This document shows positions 1 to 11,760 of a stretch of DNA of 64,000 bases, in pieces. The notes beneath the pieces are model-generated. The model was not told the origin of the DNA and searched no databases. It was given only the letters and a program-made list of their open reading frames with translations. Location of the stretch: NCBI GenBank assembly GCA_001972305.1, contig BDDD01005722.1, positions 1-64,000 of the forward strand, in the 5' to 3' direction. This DNA comes from Cephalotus follicularis. Lineage: Eukaryota > Streptophyta > Magnoliopsida > Oxalidales > Cephalotaceae. The position numbers were made by a program, and so were the translations under genes. Numbering within the stretch: the first letter of the stretch is position 1; every line of letters begins with the position of its first letter.

Positions 1-717
1 GGATAATGTTTATACTGAAATCACTGGGTGTCCTCGGCACTTATGCCGAGGAAGAATCCTCCTTATTCCACTGTTTCACAGGTCAACAGGCTTCCTCTGC
101 CTTTACCTCATCAATTCTTGTCTCTTGAACACTTGTCTGTGTTTGCATTAGGACACGTGTCTCATCAGATTTAACTTGATTTTTTCCCATATCAGTAATT
201 ATGTGTCATTAATCATTATGTTCATTTAAATAATTTTTAAAAGAAAGCAAGCATACAACAAATTATTTACAAAAAATGAAGTGCAACAAATAATTTATTC
301 AATTTCATTTAATTCTGACATGCTTAATATTAGGAATTTCTTAAGATTCTCCTGTCACATGCATTTAATCCTCATGAGTCCATCTCAAGAACTTTAAAGG
401 TAATATCATCGCAAATACTTCTAAATTTTGTTGTCGGATAAATTAATTAACGTATGTCAAGTAAGCAAACCAATAATTTTATTTAAAGCAACACGTATAG
501 CTGTTAATGGCAAGAGGCATATTTACACATCATAAACATATTAGAAAATATAATTTACCTCTCTAAAATTTCTTTAGCGAAATGAACAATATATGAAGAA
601 ATAGAGTTAATAATAAACTTATAAATAAAGGACAAATCAACCAAAGAGTTTAGTGCAGAAAAATGAGCATGTTAGTTGAAGAAAACTAAATAAATAAAAG
701 GAAAAATAATGATTATA
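1..717. other. AT-rich stretch without recognised gene
   Basis: No long reading frame, splice-consistent exon or known element end is visible. The stretch is AT-rich with scattered homopolymer runs. The only structured feature is a short perfect hairpin near the left edge, listed separately. It may be intergenic DNA or an old, unrecognised element. Confidence 0.5.
31..52. repeat. 9-bp perfect hairpin, 4-nt loop
   Basis: The arms TCCTCGGCA and TGCCGAGGA are exact reverse complements separated by CTTA. The GC-rich stem stands out in AT-rich surroundings. No gene lies next to it, so a terminator role cannot be argued; it could be part of a repeat that begins left of the window. Confidence 0.6.
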
Positions 718-975
718 ATAAGGGTAAAATACAAAAAAACCCCTCAAGATTTAAACTCGATAACACTTAACCCATGTATTTTCAAATATTACATATACCA
801 CATTAACTTACAATTTATGCTTATAATAAATGGGGTTAATCATTAAATAGACTCAAACCTGAGGGGGTTGGTGATCAAACGGATTCAAACCTGATAGGCT
901 TTTTGTAATATTTGAAAACAGAGAGGGTAAAATGTTAACGAGTCCAAATGAAAGGTTTTTGTATTTTACCCTTAT
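718..975. mobile_element. MITE-like terminal inverted repeat element
   Basis: The 258-bp segment starts ATAAGGGTAAAATACAAAAA and ends with its reverse complement. The inverted similarity continues inward for about 85 bp on each side; for example, TTTTCAAATATTAC on the left matches GTAATATTTGAAAA on the right. There is no coding capacity. This is the architecture of a miniature inverted-repeat transposable element. The flanks ATTATAATA and ATAACAATA are similar but not identical, so the target-site duplication and superfamily are uncertain. Confidence 0.75.
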
Positions 976-1541
976 AACAATAAGTTCACATGAAAACACA
1001 GGTATAATGTGCTAAAAAGAACACTAATTTAAATCATGGGCCCAAAGCAGCAAGCCTACCACCAGATATATTTAAATAAAGAGAGCTTCATTTAAACCAA
1101 ACATGACAATTGAGTCCAAACTAAAATCATTAAATCAAATAACATTGGGCCTAAACATAGACCGATGCCCGTATTCATTTTTAACCCGAATATTATTACA
1201 TTAACCAAAGCCCAGATTCATTGAAGCCCCAAAAAAAATATAAAGAGAAGAAAAAAAATGTACCCAAACTCTAAACATCTGTCCACACGCAAAATTTACA
1301 ATGCTTAAACGTTTTTTCCTTTTCCTTTTCCTTTTGCCATCAGCCATTTCTCACTCCCCACTTTCCATATCTTTTTTTGTCTTTCATTATCTCTCCCTCA
1401 CGCCTCCCTAGTCCCACTATCACTATCATCGGCGGTGTCACCAGTAAAATGGACCGGTGAAACCATTGCTGGACTTCCCTATCTCTCTCTGCTTTAATTT
1501 TTATTTTTCCCTTTCTCTGAACCATTACACAAAAGGAAAGA
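976..1541. other. flanking DNA without recognised gene
   Basis: The stretch is AT-rich, turning CT-rich towards 1330-1530. A minus-strand reading frame of 87 codons at 1340-1603 runs across the boundary of the E1 LTR and looks like chance. It could be upstream or transcribed-leader sequence of a lost gene, but nothing supports that. Confidence 0.4.
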
Positions 1542-1546
1542 CCAAC

Positions 1547-3735
1547 TGTGACACCCCGAATCCATAGGGTGTCCCAAGACATCACTAATGTCCGATCAAT
1601 CATTTAATCCAAAAGTTAGGTATTAGTTAAAACCTACTATATACAGCAGAAAACCATACAAACTTAAAACTTTAATAATATGTACGTGAGACCATTCAAA
1701 CATTATTGTACATCAATGCAATATATACCATAAGTCCATAATAATCAATACAGTTTGATACAGTCCATATCATCTCTTACAATTCCTTACAATTCAATAC
1801 AATCCAAACAGTTCGATACTTATACAATAAAACCATAACCAACGACATCCATGCATCTGTACTATCAATCATCTCCCTGTCCATGACCACTACCACTAAC
1901 TCCCGATCTATCTGTGCCTGAACACATATAAAGATGCCTCATCCCAAAGGATGGGTCAGCTCAAAGACTTTGTAGAAACTCAACCTCTATGCTGATGATA
2001 TGAACAAGTATAGTAGATATCAATACATGTCATAGCAATATGCGTGAATAGTTACGGTTAACGAATCCATATATATAGCTGTCTCATACCAACATATATA
2101 TAAACTGTTAACCTAATCATACTTTCTTATCTATCCATCTATTAGACAATCGGGTGGTTAACTAGATATATACATTGTCCCATACCAGCATATATAAGTA
2201 GTTATCTGACAATCAATATCCGTAAATTTAAACCCCCTAAAAAGTGGCACGTAGCCTAAGGTTTAGACATCCAATTGCCTACCGTAGATGGTAAGTCCAA
2301 CTAGAACTAATCGCCTACATCTAACCCATAGGTATTCGACTAGTTACGGATCCACTCAATCATATTAATCAATCAATCGATCAATCACTTCTATAGATCG
2401 CGTAAGTATCAAGTCCCCAAAGTTTGCACACAACTCTAGGACGAGAATACTAACCTCCCGAATGTAGCACACAACTCTAAGATTAGTTACGTGGTTTCAC
2501 TACACATATGTATAAACCTTCCCGAAGGTGGCACACAACTATAGAGTTATACAACAGTCATCTATCATTCCATTGATAGCAGCTAACGTGAGTCTCAGGT
2601 CCTCCAAAGGTGACATGCAACTCTAGGACGAGGAAATCTAACCTCCTGAATGTGACACACAACTCTAGGCTAGTCACGAAGCTCGACTAGACATTCACTA
2701 TGATCACTATCCTTTACCCATGCTATATCATCTTTAAAACCTAGCAAAGGTCTTGAAAAAAAAACCTTTCGAAAAAGTGCTTTGAAAATATTTATGAAAA
2801 AACAGTAGGTCTAAGAGGCGATGCTTGTGCTTAAGCGTATTCAGTCAAACTTTGAGCGTCAACGCTTAAATACAGAGGCTTCAAATAATTTGGAAGAAGT
2901 CCTAAGCACTGACACTTAGCCAAGGGTTGCCTAATGAAGGCAAAGCGTTAATGGTTAAAACGATTTCTTTTTCAAAATAAAGGCAAAGCGGCGAACCTTA
3001 AAGCGTAGGCGGCGACGCTTTGCTTGGCAGAACTTATGGTTCTTGCCAAAACTTTGTAAATCAGTTTCTTTCTTCAAATCCTTTCAATTTTCAGTTCAAT
3101 GTTAGTTCTATTGGTCATTTCTATGTCATTAAAACATGTTTCAATCATTTTAATCAATCTTATCAATTTCTAGGTAAAAAACCCCCATTTAGACCTAACT
3201 CTCTAACATTCAATTTCAATCCATTCTATTCCCTGAAAATAGTTCATACATATGCATATGTGTGTAAATCATAGCATATTTACGTAGATAAGGTTTCTAC
3301 CAAATATTGGAGCTTGATCTTGATCTCTAGGTTCATAAATCAAAGAAAGAACTCAAGTTCTTGGCTTGCGGACCTTCAATCTTGTGTCAATCAAATCTTT
3401 GATCAATCTACAACTGTTTCCCTTTGATTTTTTGTATCAAATAGCTAATTTGAGTGAATTTTGAGCCATTTTTGGTATAGAGGAAGGAGAGAAATGTGGA
3501 GAGAGAGAAATGAAATGAAAATAGAGTTTAGTGCTCTATTTATATGTTTCCCACCAACTCTACCCCCGTGCAATATTAATACAACAAATAGACATACAAT
3601 CCATCCATATAAGCATTGGAAATACTCCACTCCATCAATATCCATATGCACAATCATTTAACATTTTATCTGTGCTCTATGTCAATACAATGCAATAAAT
3701 GCTAAAGTGATAAGTGGGAAGTTTGGCGCGTTACA
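1547..3735 (-). repeat. E1 left LTR (3' LTR)
   Basis: The 2189-bp LTR has TG...CA ends and aligns with 5357-7060 plus 9353-9500. Its middle (about 2240-2690) contains degenerate repeats built on the phrase GGTGGCACACAACTCTAGG. A minus-strand TATA-like box lies at 3537-3544. The same repeat phrases, inverted, recur in LTR Z at 50300-50850, which ties the two to one family. Confidence 0.9.
3537..3544 (-). promoter_or_regulatory. TATA box of E1 LTR
   Basis: TATAAATA on the minus strand is followed downstream by a CT-rich leader, the usual core-promoter layout of a plant LTR. The related LTR Z has the same box at 32337-32344. Confidence 0.6.
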
Positions 3736-3748
3736 TTCTCCCCTCCTT
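3736..3748 (-). other. E1 polypurine tract
   Basis: The minus strand reads AAGGAGGGGAGAA directly against the TGTAAC start of the 3' LTR. This is the plus-strand DNA priming site in LTR retrotransposons, and it fixes the element's orientation. Confidence 0.85.
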
Positions 3749-3845
3749 AAAAAGAATATGTCCTCAGAATCTCTGTCCATCACTATATATGTATCCATGA
3801 CTTTACCTCAATAAGCAATACCCATATATGTAGCATTCCCCAAAA

Positions 3846-5200
3846 TCATATTATATAGGCGAGTCGACCACTCGCTGGTTGTTTTCCTCTTGACTTTCCT
3901 CTCCCTCTAGAAGAACTCGGTGCATTAGGAATCTGTGTAGCTAGAGTCTGAAACTGTGTGTGTGGCGGCTGATACTGAGGTTGTGCCTGTGATGTTGGCT
4001 ATAGCAAATGTCCTATCAGAATGGTGACTGTCCTCTGTGGGTAGTCCCTAACTATATGTCTCATCTTTCCACAATGCATACAACTCCCCAAGTATCAGTA
4101 ATAGTTTTCAGAGGTGTGATTGGTCATCTGACAATATATGCACGGCACTGGTGTAGGTTGGTTCCTCGCATCGGAGAACCTGTACTAAGTACCTTGGCTG
4201 GGTACTCCAGACTGGTTCCACCGACTTGAACTGTGCGACTATCTTCTGTCACCCATAAACTGTGTTTGTCATCCATTCTCTCCAGAACCAACATGGAATC
4301 CACCTTAGAAGAACCCCTCTGTAGACCCTATCGGTGATCCACTAGGTGAGCCACTACTATTTGTCTTCGCTAACCACTAGCTAGGAGAACCACTCTGATT
4401 AATCTGCCATAAGTACGGTGTTGGTCCAGTACTAGTATGAATGCTCAGCATCCTGAACTCCTCAGATATGTCCTCCAATTATCTGGCCCTAGCTACAACA
4501 TCAACCCCAACCCTCAAATCTTGTGCAATCAACTGACTCCTGAGCTCAATCCTCAAACCTCATAGAAACTTTTTTGCTTCCCTTGCCTCACCTTGCACAA
4601 GTTACGAAGCCTACCGAGATATCTCCACAAAATTGCTCTCATACTGAGCCATTGTCATCTCCCCTTGTGTCAAGTTAACAAACTCCTGTTCCCTATTGTC
4701 CTTGATATCCTCGGGGTAGAACTGGTCATTGAACTCTGTCACAAATTTATCCCATGTTCTCGATGTCTCATTTAGCTAGCTCCCATATAGCCTGAACCAT
4801 CGTCCACCAATGCCCAACTTCTCCTTGCAGCATGTAAGTTTCCAAGGAAAGCTTTTGTTCATCTATAGCCTCCATAACGGTAAAGATCGTCTCTATGCTC
4901 AGCTACCATTGGATCCATCTCTCCCTTGAAAATTGGAGGATGCAGCTTCATAAACCTTGCCAAAACATAATCTCTCCCTCGTCGACATTCATTCCTTGCA
5001 TCCCTTCTCAATAATAGTTCATTCATTCTTGTCATAGTTGCGCACATATCTCTTCATGTAGCATGATCATCTCTAAGAGGTGGAGCATCCTCATCAAATG
5101 CCAATGCTTCGTTCTCCTGTACCGATTCATTTTCAATAGCCAAATCATTCCTCCGTGCCCCTCTCCTTTCTCTTCGGCCTCTCTGTCCCCTATTTTCCAT
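3846..5200 (-). pseudogene. gag: E1 gag, broken
   Basis: The gag polyprotein forms the cytoplasmic particle that packages retrotransposon RNA. The minus-strand start MENRGQRGRR matches the opening of E2 gag at 16195. A capsid segment containing FMKLHPPIFKGEMDPM follows at 4990-4900. A zinc knuckle at about 4077-4035 reads CMHCGKMRHIVRDY, with the last cysteine replaced by tyrosine. A Gln/Pro-rich tail follows, and the frame stops at 3846. In-frame stops (about 5054 and 3999-4001) and shifts disrupt it. No protease or pol follows; the frame runs almost directly into the polypurine tract, so pol is deleted rather than displaced. Confidence 0.8.
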
Positions 5201-5341
5201 GTCTCTACCTCATAAAAGAAGCCATCATTAATACGCACACATATATCTAATCAAGCATCGACAAATGTAAACACATAAGCCATGCATATCCATTTAGTCA
5301 ATCTATAACCATCAATTAGACTTAACTAGTGACCAATTGTT

Positions 5342-5354
5342 CTCTCTAATACCA
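5342..5354 (-). other. E1 primer binding site
   Basis: The minus strand reads TGGTATTAGAGAG two bases inside the 5' LTR. It is close to the complement of the initiator tRNA-Met 3' end (TGGTATCAGAGC), the usual primer in plant Ty3 elements. Confidence 0.85.
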
Positions 5355-8164
5355 ACTGTGACACCCCGAACCTGTAAGGGGTCTCGAGACATCACTAACG
5401 TCCGATCAATCACTTTATGTATGAGTTGGGTACTAGTTAAAGCCTACTATATAGAGTGAAAAACCATGCAAACCTAAAATTTTGATAATATGTACGTGGG
5501 TTCATTTAAACATTATTCTACATGAATACAATATATACCATAAGTCCATATTAATCAATACAGTTCGATACAATCCATATCATCTCTTACAATTCCTTAC
5601 AATTCACTATAATCCAAACAGTTCGATACTTATACAATAAAACCATAACCAGTGACATCCATGCATCTAGGCTCCATGCATCTGTACTATCAATCATCAC
5701 CCTGTCCATGACCACTGTCACTAGCCCCCAATCCATCTGTGCCTGAATATATATAAAGATTCTCCATCCTGAAGGATGGGTCAACCCAAATGCCTCGTAG
5801 AAACTCAACTATTATGATGATGATATGAACAAGTATAGTAGATATCAATGCATGTCATGATAATATGCGTGAACAATTACGGTTAACGAATTCGTATATA
5901 TAAACTGTTAACCTAATCACACACTCATATCCATCTATCTATTAGACAATTGAGTTGTTAACTAGACATATACACTGTCCCATACCGACATATATAAGTA
6001 GTTAACAATAATCAATATCCGTAAGTCTTAACCCCCTAAAAGGTGGCACACAACTCAAGGTTTAGACATGCAGTTGTCGACCGTATATGGTAAGTCCACC
6101 TAGAACTAATCGCCTATATGTAACCCATATGTGCTCGATTAGCTACGGATTCACTCAATCATATCAATCATATCAATCACTTCTATAACTCACGTAAGTC
6201 TCAAGTTTCCAAAGGTGATACACAGCTCTAGGAACGCTAACCTCCCAAAAGTGGTACACAACTATAAGGTTAATTACGCGGCTTTACTACACATATACAT
6301 AAACCTTCCCAAACGTGGCACACAGCTCTAGAGTTATACACAATCATCTATCATTCTATTGATAACAGCTAACGTGAATCTCAGTCCCCCAAAGGTGGCA
6401 CACGGCTCTAGGACGAGGACATATAGCTTTCTAAAGGTGCCACACAGTTCTAGATTAGTCACAAAGCTCGATTAGACACTCACTATGATCACTACAATTT
6501 ACCCATGCTATATAATCTTTAAAACCTGGGAAGAAACCCAACTGTCACTTTATAGGGACCTAGGAAAAATCCTGGAAGAAAACCTTTTTGAAAAGGTGCT
6601 TTGAAAACATTTGCGAAAAAACTGCAGGCCTAAGTGGTGGTGCTTAAAGCTTAAGTGACGACGCTCGTCGTTAGTCAAACTTTGAGCATCAGCGCTTAGA
6701 TACATAGGTGTCAAAATAATTTTGAAGAAGGCTTTAGTGACAACGCTAAGCTAAGTGTTGCCTAAAGAAGGCAAAAGGCTAATGGTTGAAACGATTTCCT
6801 TTTCATAAAAGAGACAAAGCAGCGACGCTTTGCTCGACAGACGTAGGGTTCTTGCCAAAACATTGTAAATCAATTTCTTTTTTAAAATCCTTTCAATTTT
6901 CAGTTCAATATTAGTTCTATTAGTCATTTGTAAGTCATTAAAACATGTTTTAATCATTTTAATCCAACATATTAATTTCTAGGTAAAAAACCCCCATTTA
7001 GACCTAACTCTCTAATATTTAATTTCAATCAATGTCAATCCATTCTATTCCCTGAAAAAAGTTTACCAAAGGGTTGGATCTCGTGCCGAGAGGGCTATGA
7101 GAATGAGATCCTTATTCCCTGTGGCAAATGTTCCAAGTCATAGGTTCACTTTCTTTGGGCCATTGATGAACCATGAAGACTTGTCACGTTAAGCTTGCTC
7201 CCGGGTTAGCAGTGGAGGTTGGTTATCTCGTAGCCAATTGGGTTTACCCCTAAAGATGAATGTGAGGTGTATGCTAGAGTGCGTGAGACTGAACAGACCC
7301 ACCAATAGGAAACCTATTTGGATAGTCAATACCCAATGTCAATAGGATTCCTATGGTCTCGGTAGTGTATAGTCTATGGTGATTAGTAGGTCTATAGCCT
7401 GCGTTGTCTCATTTGACTTGAGTGGCTGGCATGCATTGTGTGGTGACTGCTTGACTTTGATTTTTTCCTTCTCCTGCACTAGCCAAGTGCTGGAAAAAGG
7501 GTTGTCTTTGGGTCTTGTGGGAGCTGCATTGAGATGTGTGGGCGAGTGTGCAATAGGGGATTGTCACACCCGGGCTGAGGGTGACCGGATATATTTATCT
7601 ATGTACATTGTAGACTTAAAAGTCCTGATCAGGCATAGGTGGACTGGGAACGAGAGGTTCCCATGGGAGGTCTACCGATAGTCTCAGTGCGATCATAGAT
7701 TCATAGCTATCGCAACAATACTAGGGGTGACATTCATCCAAACCCTAGGCTGTGATCAGAGCCAAGTATGAAGAGGGAAACATGACACATATGTCGATGA
7801 TTGGATAAAGCGACTGGTTATTCAGACCATGATTGATAGACGTGGTAATACACGGATCCGGGGGGTGACCGGCGCTCACACCGGCGCTGCTCTAATAGTC
7901 GGTGAACTGTTAGAATGGTCGTACCAGAAATCGGGATGTTCTAGGAATTTATCATCATACCGGAGATCGACAGGCTTTCGGGTCCTGCCTGACTTTGAAC
8001 AGGTTGATATGTGGTGGTACACATATCATTTAGTGAAAGGATAACATCAAGGAAGATGTTGCTTTGCTAGAGAGTATTTCATTTGATGGATTTAGGTCTA
8101 TGCAATGCCACGATGAAATATTCCATGCGAAGGCTTTTGAAAATGAGAAGAGAATGTCTCATTC

Positions 8165-8475
8165 TTGTCTTGGGCGTCGACTCCATGGAGAGCATGCCTC
8201 GACACCATGTCCAGTTTGAGTTGCTGGGCGTTGACACGAAGGGATTACGTTGACGCTGGAAAAACTAGTAGCTTTACGCGTCGATGCCAAGAGGGATACA
8301 CGTAGACGCCATAACTGGCCGTAGCCACTGGGCGTTAACGTTATGGAGAGCATGGCGTTGACGATTTAAAAACCAGTAGGTTTACGCATTGACGCTATGG
8401 GTTTTACGCGTTGACGCAAAGACAAATAAGACTAAGCACCTGTTTCATCTTATCCATGTCGTTGACGCCTAGATA
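8165..8475. repeat. GTYRAC motif array in copia LTR fragment
   Basis: About eleven copies of a degenerate 9-11-mer near GCGTTGACGCC occur in 310 bp, for example GCGTCGACTCC, GCGTTGACGAT, CGTCGATGCC and CGTTGACGCC. Spacing is irregular. Copies are CpG-rich in a CpG-poor region. Confidence 0.8.
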
Positions 8476-8545
8476 ATATGAGACGCATGGAACTGACTCC
8501 TAAATAGGTTGATGCGCGCTATAGTAGGAGAGAGAAAGTCAACAC

Positions 8546-8553
8546 TATAAAAG
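8546..8553 (+). promoter_or_regulatory. TATA box of copia LTR fragment
   Basis: TATAAAAG lies within a GA-rich stretch and about 70 bp downstream of the motif array. Its position in the middle of the LTR fits a U3-R boundary. Confidence 0.5.
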
Positions 8554-9505
8554 TCTTGAGAGAAGCTTTTTGAACACACTTGAGACTTCCTCTTTCTCTC
8601 TCTTCCATGGTGTGCTTTCTCTTCTTCCTGCTTGCGTACGTGTTTACGCCTATTGCCAACACGTTGATGCCTACATCGCCTGGTGCGAATTGCAGCCATT
8701 TTCAAGCCTCCTTTCACCACTCAAATGTCATAATAGGTGGAGATAACTTGCACTCTGCTCTTTATCTTTACCTAGAGTGATTTAGACTAGGTTAAATACT
8801 CTGCCTTCATCTTCCTCATTCGTGGTTTGAGGATTTGCTTGGAGGAGCTTGGAGTTCTTGGATTCAAGTGGAGAGGGAGCTTATCTTGAAGGAAGGAGTC
8901 TTCACCATTGGTAAGAGTCTCTTCTTCTTCTCCCCTTGTGTCGCCATGGCAGTGGGTGTTGGTAAGGGTTTTGGAAAACCCTAGTCGAACCTCCATGGGT
9001 TTTGTTGGTGCTTGCTTTCCATCCCTTAGGGTTGGGGATGTGTGGAATTGGGTTTCTTGGGCATTAGGCTAGGGTATTGGGTGTTTGCCTTCTGAGTCTA
9101 TGTGTGTACCCATTTTTTTAGGGTTTATGGAAACCCTATTTGAATCCTGAATTCCATGTGCTTGGTTTTGGTTTCGGTTTGTTTGAATGTTGATTAGAGT
9201 TCCTTGGCATTTATTGGGACAATTCAAACTTAGATTAGGGCATCCCATTGCCCGAGGATTAATCTATTTGGTAAAAATTAAAGTTAATCGGCCCTAATCC
9301 CTAATATCTGGATTGATAAGTCTTCCGCTGCAAGTGGGCCACGCGTTCCCGACAATAAACAGACATACAATCAATCAATGTGAGTATCAGAAATACTCTA
9401 CTCCATCAGTATCCATATGCACAATCATTTAACATTTTATCCGTGCTCTATGTCAATACAATGTAATAAATGCAATAAAGGGGATGTTTGGGGCGTTACA
9501 CTAAC

Positions 9506-9621
9506 ACAAAAAAAAAACTCAAAGGTTGACTTGGGGTTTGTAGATTCAGGCTTAATGGGTGTAGATCAGCATTTTTGGAGCTATTTTGGTGTGATTTGGT
9601 GGACTATTGTAATGGGATTTG
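9506..9621. other. short flank between E1 and X
   Basis: A short unique segment separates the E1 target-site duplication from the left LTR of X. An open stretch of about 35 codons is present but resembles no family I know. Confidence 0.4.
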
Positions 9622-9822
9622 TAATATGATGCTAAAAGATGATTTGTTGAATTTGAGCTTCAACAAGCTCCTAATTTTGAGAAGGAAGATTAAGAAGATA
9701 ACAGGAATGAAGAAAAGAGAATTTTCATTAATATTTCATAATCCCTTTTGCCTCAAACCTCCCTCCACTTATTACTGCTACATCTCATACTAACTAATTA
9801 ACCAACCTCAAAAAATACAACA
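9622..9822 (-). repeat. X left LTR (3' LTR)
   Basis: It matches 31979-32167 closely; shared phrases include GATGATTTGTTGAATT and ATCTCATA. On the minus strand it begins TGTTGTATTTTTTGAGG and ends near GCATCATATTA. The exact left boundary is uncertain by a few bases. Confidence 0.75.
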
Positions 9823-9907
9823 AGTGTCCACTGACTCCTTATTACTACTAACAAACTAAACAAACTTTAACAGTCATCAACAACTAATACTAATATCCAT
9901 AAGTAGG
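9823..9907 (-). other. X 3' untranslated segment before E2
   Basis: This is internal DNA of X between the pol stop and the 3' LTR. It continues at 18820 on the other side of E2. The duplicated GTAGG at 9903-9907 and 18815-18819 marks where E2 entered. Confidence 0.75.
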
Positions 9908-10964
9908 TGTAACACCCCTCGCCCGCAGGGCGGACACGTGGCATTACTCTCAATCCAATACCCAATACAATGTTCGGGACTAGCAATATAAAAATGCGAA
10001 AAACTTAAAACTTTGCAATACATAACACTTGCGGAAGATACAATACAAATCCATCCATACAGTACAATGCAAATCTTTTACAATACTAGTCTTTTACAAT
10101 TCATTATCAATCCTTCAATACAGTATTACAATACAGTACATTCCAAACTTCACTACAATCTCATAACCAGTCTTGCGGTACCCAAGCAGTCATGCGATCA
10201 ATCGAGTCTTCAGTCCAACTGTCCGCTACTACCTGCTGCCCTACCTATGCCGCACACGAAGGTACAACACAGCCCAACCCCGAAGGATGGGGTTAGCCAT
10301 ACTGGCTAAGCAGAAACCCCATGCAGCATGTATGCATGTACAATGTGCAATATCGGTGACAATCAATACAATATCAATGTGCGGTGTACAATATCAATGC
10401 ATGACATGGCAAATGTACATGTACAATTGGCGATCAGACTACCCGTATGACAATGGACTATAACAGAGCATATGAATAGGATCTATAACAAACAATTAAT
10501 CAATGGCAGACACTCAATGGTGGTGTATGAAACACCCAATCAATCAATCAATATCCTATAGAGCGTGTGACAACCGTCAATTCAGTGTCAATCAGTTAGC
10601 AGTGATCAATCCCACGGAAGGTAGTCCTTCAAAAAGGGTGGGAGATCTACCTACGGTTCTCAGACTGATCAGGTCTGGAACATATAGATCTTCCAGCCTA
10701 TGGCTGGGAAAATACAATCTTGATGAGCTACAACTGAGTACTGATGCCGTTAGGGAGCTACGGCCTTCAGCGAGCGTCAATCGTCAATCAATCGTGCTCG
10801 TTAGCACATGCTCGTCAGAAAGACAATACAATACAAGAAACGATCGAAGGAATAGGTGGACAAAGTCGACCTAACATGCCGACGTAAACCACAAGTTCGC
10901 TCTATAGGATCCATACAATACAATCAATCAATCAATCAATCGAGTCAATACAATATTAAGTAAA

Positions 10965-11320
10965 GTCAATAAGTGGTGGTTTCCAATGGAGAAATTGGAA
11001 CGTGCGTCCATTGTACCGACTTAGACTCACAACGACACTCATGGCACAAGCAATCGATCAATGTATCAATACAACGTCGAAGCAAAGCCGATAAGTGGTG
11101 GTGCCTAATGGAGGGATGGGAACGTGCGTGCATTTTACCGACTTAGACTCACAACGACACTCATGGCACAAGCAATCGATCAATGTATCAATACAACGTC
11201 GAAGCAAAGCCGATAAGTGGTGGTGCCTAATGGAGGGATGGGAACGTGCGTGCATTTTACCGACTTAGACTCACAGCAACACTCATGACTCAAGCAATCA
11301 ATCGGACAGTGCAATCATTA
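10965..11320. repeat. 122-bp tandem repeat, three copies
   Basis: Units begin around AGTGGTGGTGCCTAATGG and include ACCGACTTAGACTCACA. Copies 2 and 3 are almost identical with a 122-bp period (ACAACGTCGAAGC at 11071 and 11193). The right LTR has two copies (17430-17640), which explains most of the length difference between the LTRs. Confidence 0.9.
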
Positions 11321-11429
11321 AAACTGTTTTCAAACACTTGAACACCTCAAGTGAGGCTCCGGTCAAGTGGCAATGTGAAAAGAAGTGGAAAACTAGCTAT
11401 AAAACAGTTAAAAGCTCCTTTAAGTACAT

Positions 11430-11760
11430 TAGGCGTCGATGTCTTTGGAGAAAGACATCGACTCCTCTTTAAAACGGGGGAAAGGCGTCGATGTCTTTGA
11501 AAAACATCGATGTCTTTCCCTATTTATGTAGAGAACTGGTCAAAGACGTCGATGTCCTTGGAGAAAGGCGTCGACGCTTTTCAATAAAAATAGCCTGAGA
11601 ATGCGCATCGGTGTTCGACATCGATGTCTTTCCAGGGGAGAGACATCTCGAGGCAAAGACGTCGATGTCTTTGCTGCAGAATCAAGGATATAGCACTCAG
11701 ATGAGAAAGACATCGACGTCTTTGGGCTAATGGTCGATGTCTTTTCTAGGCAAAGTCGAT
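11430..11760. repeat. CATCGATG-type motif array, E2 left LTR
   Basis: About ten copies of a short element near AAAGACRTCGAYGTCTTT occur here. Several are perfect or near-perfect palindromes around TCGA. Both orientations appear because the unit is self-complementary. Confidence 0.85.

Larger units (their letters stand above)
7061..9352 (+). mobile_element. copia-type LTR fragment inside E1 LTR
   Basis: From about 7075 the sequence parallels the LTR of copia element C (from about 52345) and its 3' copy (from about 61850). Shared phrases include CCTTATTCC, GGTTCACTTTCT and AGGGGTGACATTCATCCAAA, in the same order. It ends CGTTCCCGACA, like the C LTR end CATTCCCAACA. The 5' terminus (TGTTAGA in C) is missing, so it is a truncated remnant and not a clean solo LTR. 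A TATAAAAG box lies at 8546-8553. Its motif array at 8165-8475 is absent from the C LTRs. Confidence 0.72.
1547..9500 (-). mobile_element. E1: gag-only Ty3 (Tekay-like) LTR retrotransposon
   Basis: Two direct LTRs beginning TGTGACACCCCGAA (plus strand) flank only about 1.6 kb of internal DNA. The flanks CCAAC (1542-1546) and CTAAC (9501-9505) form a 5-bp target-site duplication with one mismatch. A tRNA-Met-type primer site next to the right LTR and a polypurine tract next to the left LTR give minus-strand orientation. The internal region holds gag and no protease, reverse transcriptase or integrase. That matches the known plant TR-GAG type of non-autonomous element, so mobility would need a partner's pol. 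The right LTR carries a copia LTR fragment. Confidence 0.88.
5357..9500 (-). repeat. E1 right LTR (5' LTR), interrupted
   Basis: It starts TGTGACACCCCGAACC and follows the left LTR closely to about 7060, then resumes at about 9353 and ends at GGGCGTTACA. Compared with the left LTR, roughly 350 bp (the equivalent of 3240-3585, including the TATA region) is missing. In its place is a copia-type LTR fragment, so this promoter copy is probably dead. Confidence 0.85.

Noticed and set aside
1340-1603. 87-codon minus-strand frame at the left
   Set aside because: It crosses the E1 LTR boundary and its duplication, so it cannot be an old gene. No domain was recognised.
7829-8044. 71-codon frame in the copia LTR fragment
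   Set aside because: It lies in an LTR-homologous segment whose relatives at 53080 and 62400 do not keep the frame.
10013-10309. 98-codon frame conserved at 16484-16780
   Set aside because: Both copies lie at the same place in the two LTRs of E2, so conservation comes from LTR duplication. The sequence is a low-complexity CAATAC-rich stretch without domain signals.
10920-10945. CAATCAATCAAT repeats resembling a CRISPR or satellite
   Set aside because: Simple 4-bp microsatellite in a plant LTR; no spacer-repeat alternation.
11430-11760. Motif arrays considered as CRISPR-like
   Set aside because: Units are under 20 bp, degenerate and irregularly spaced, and the genome is eukaryotic.
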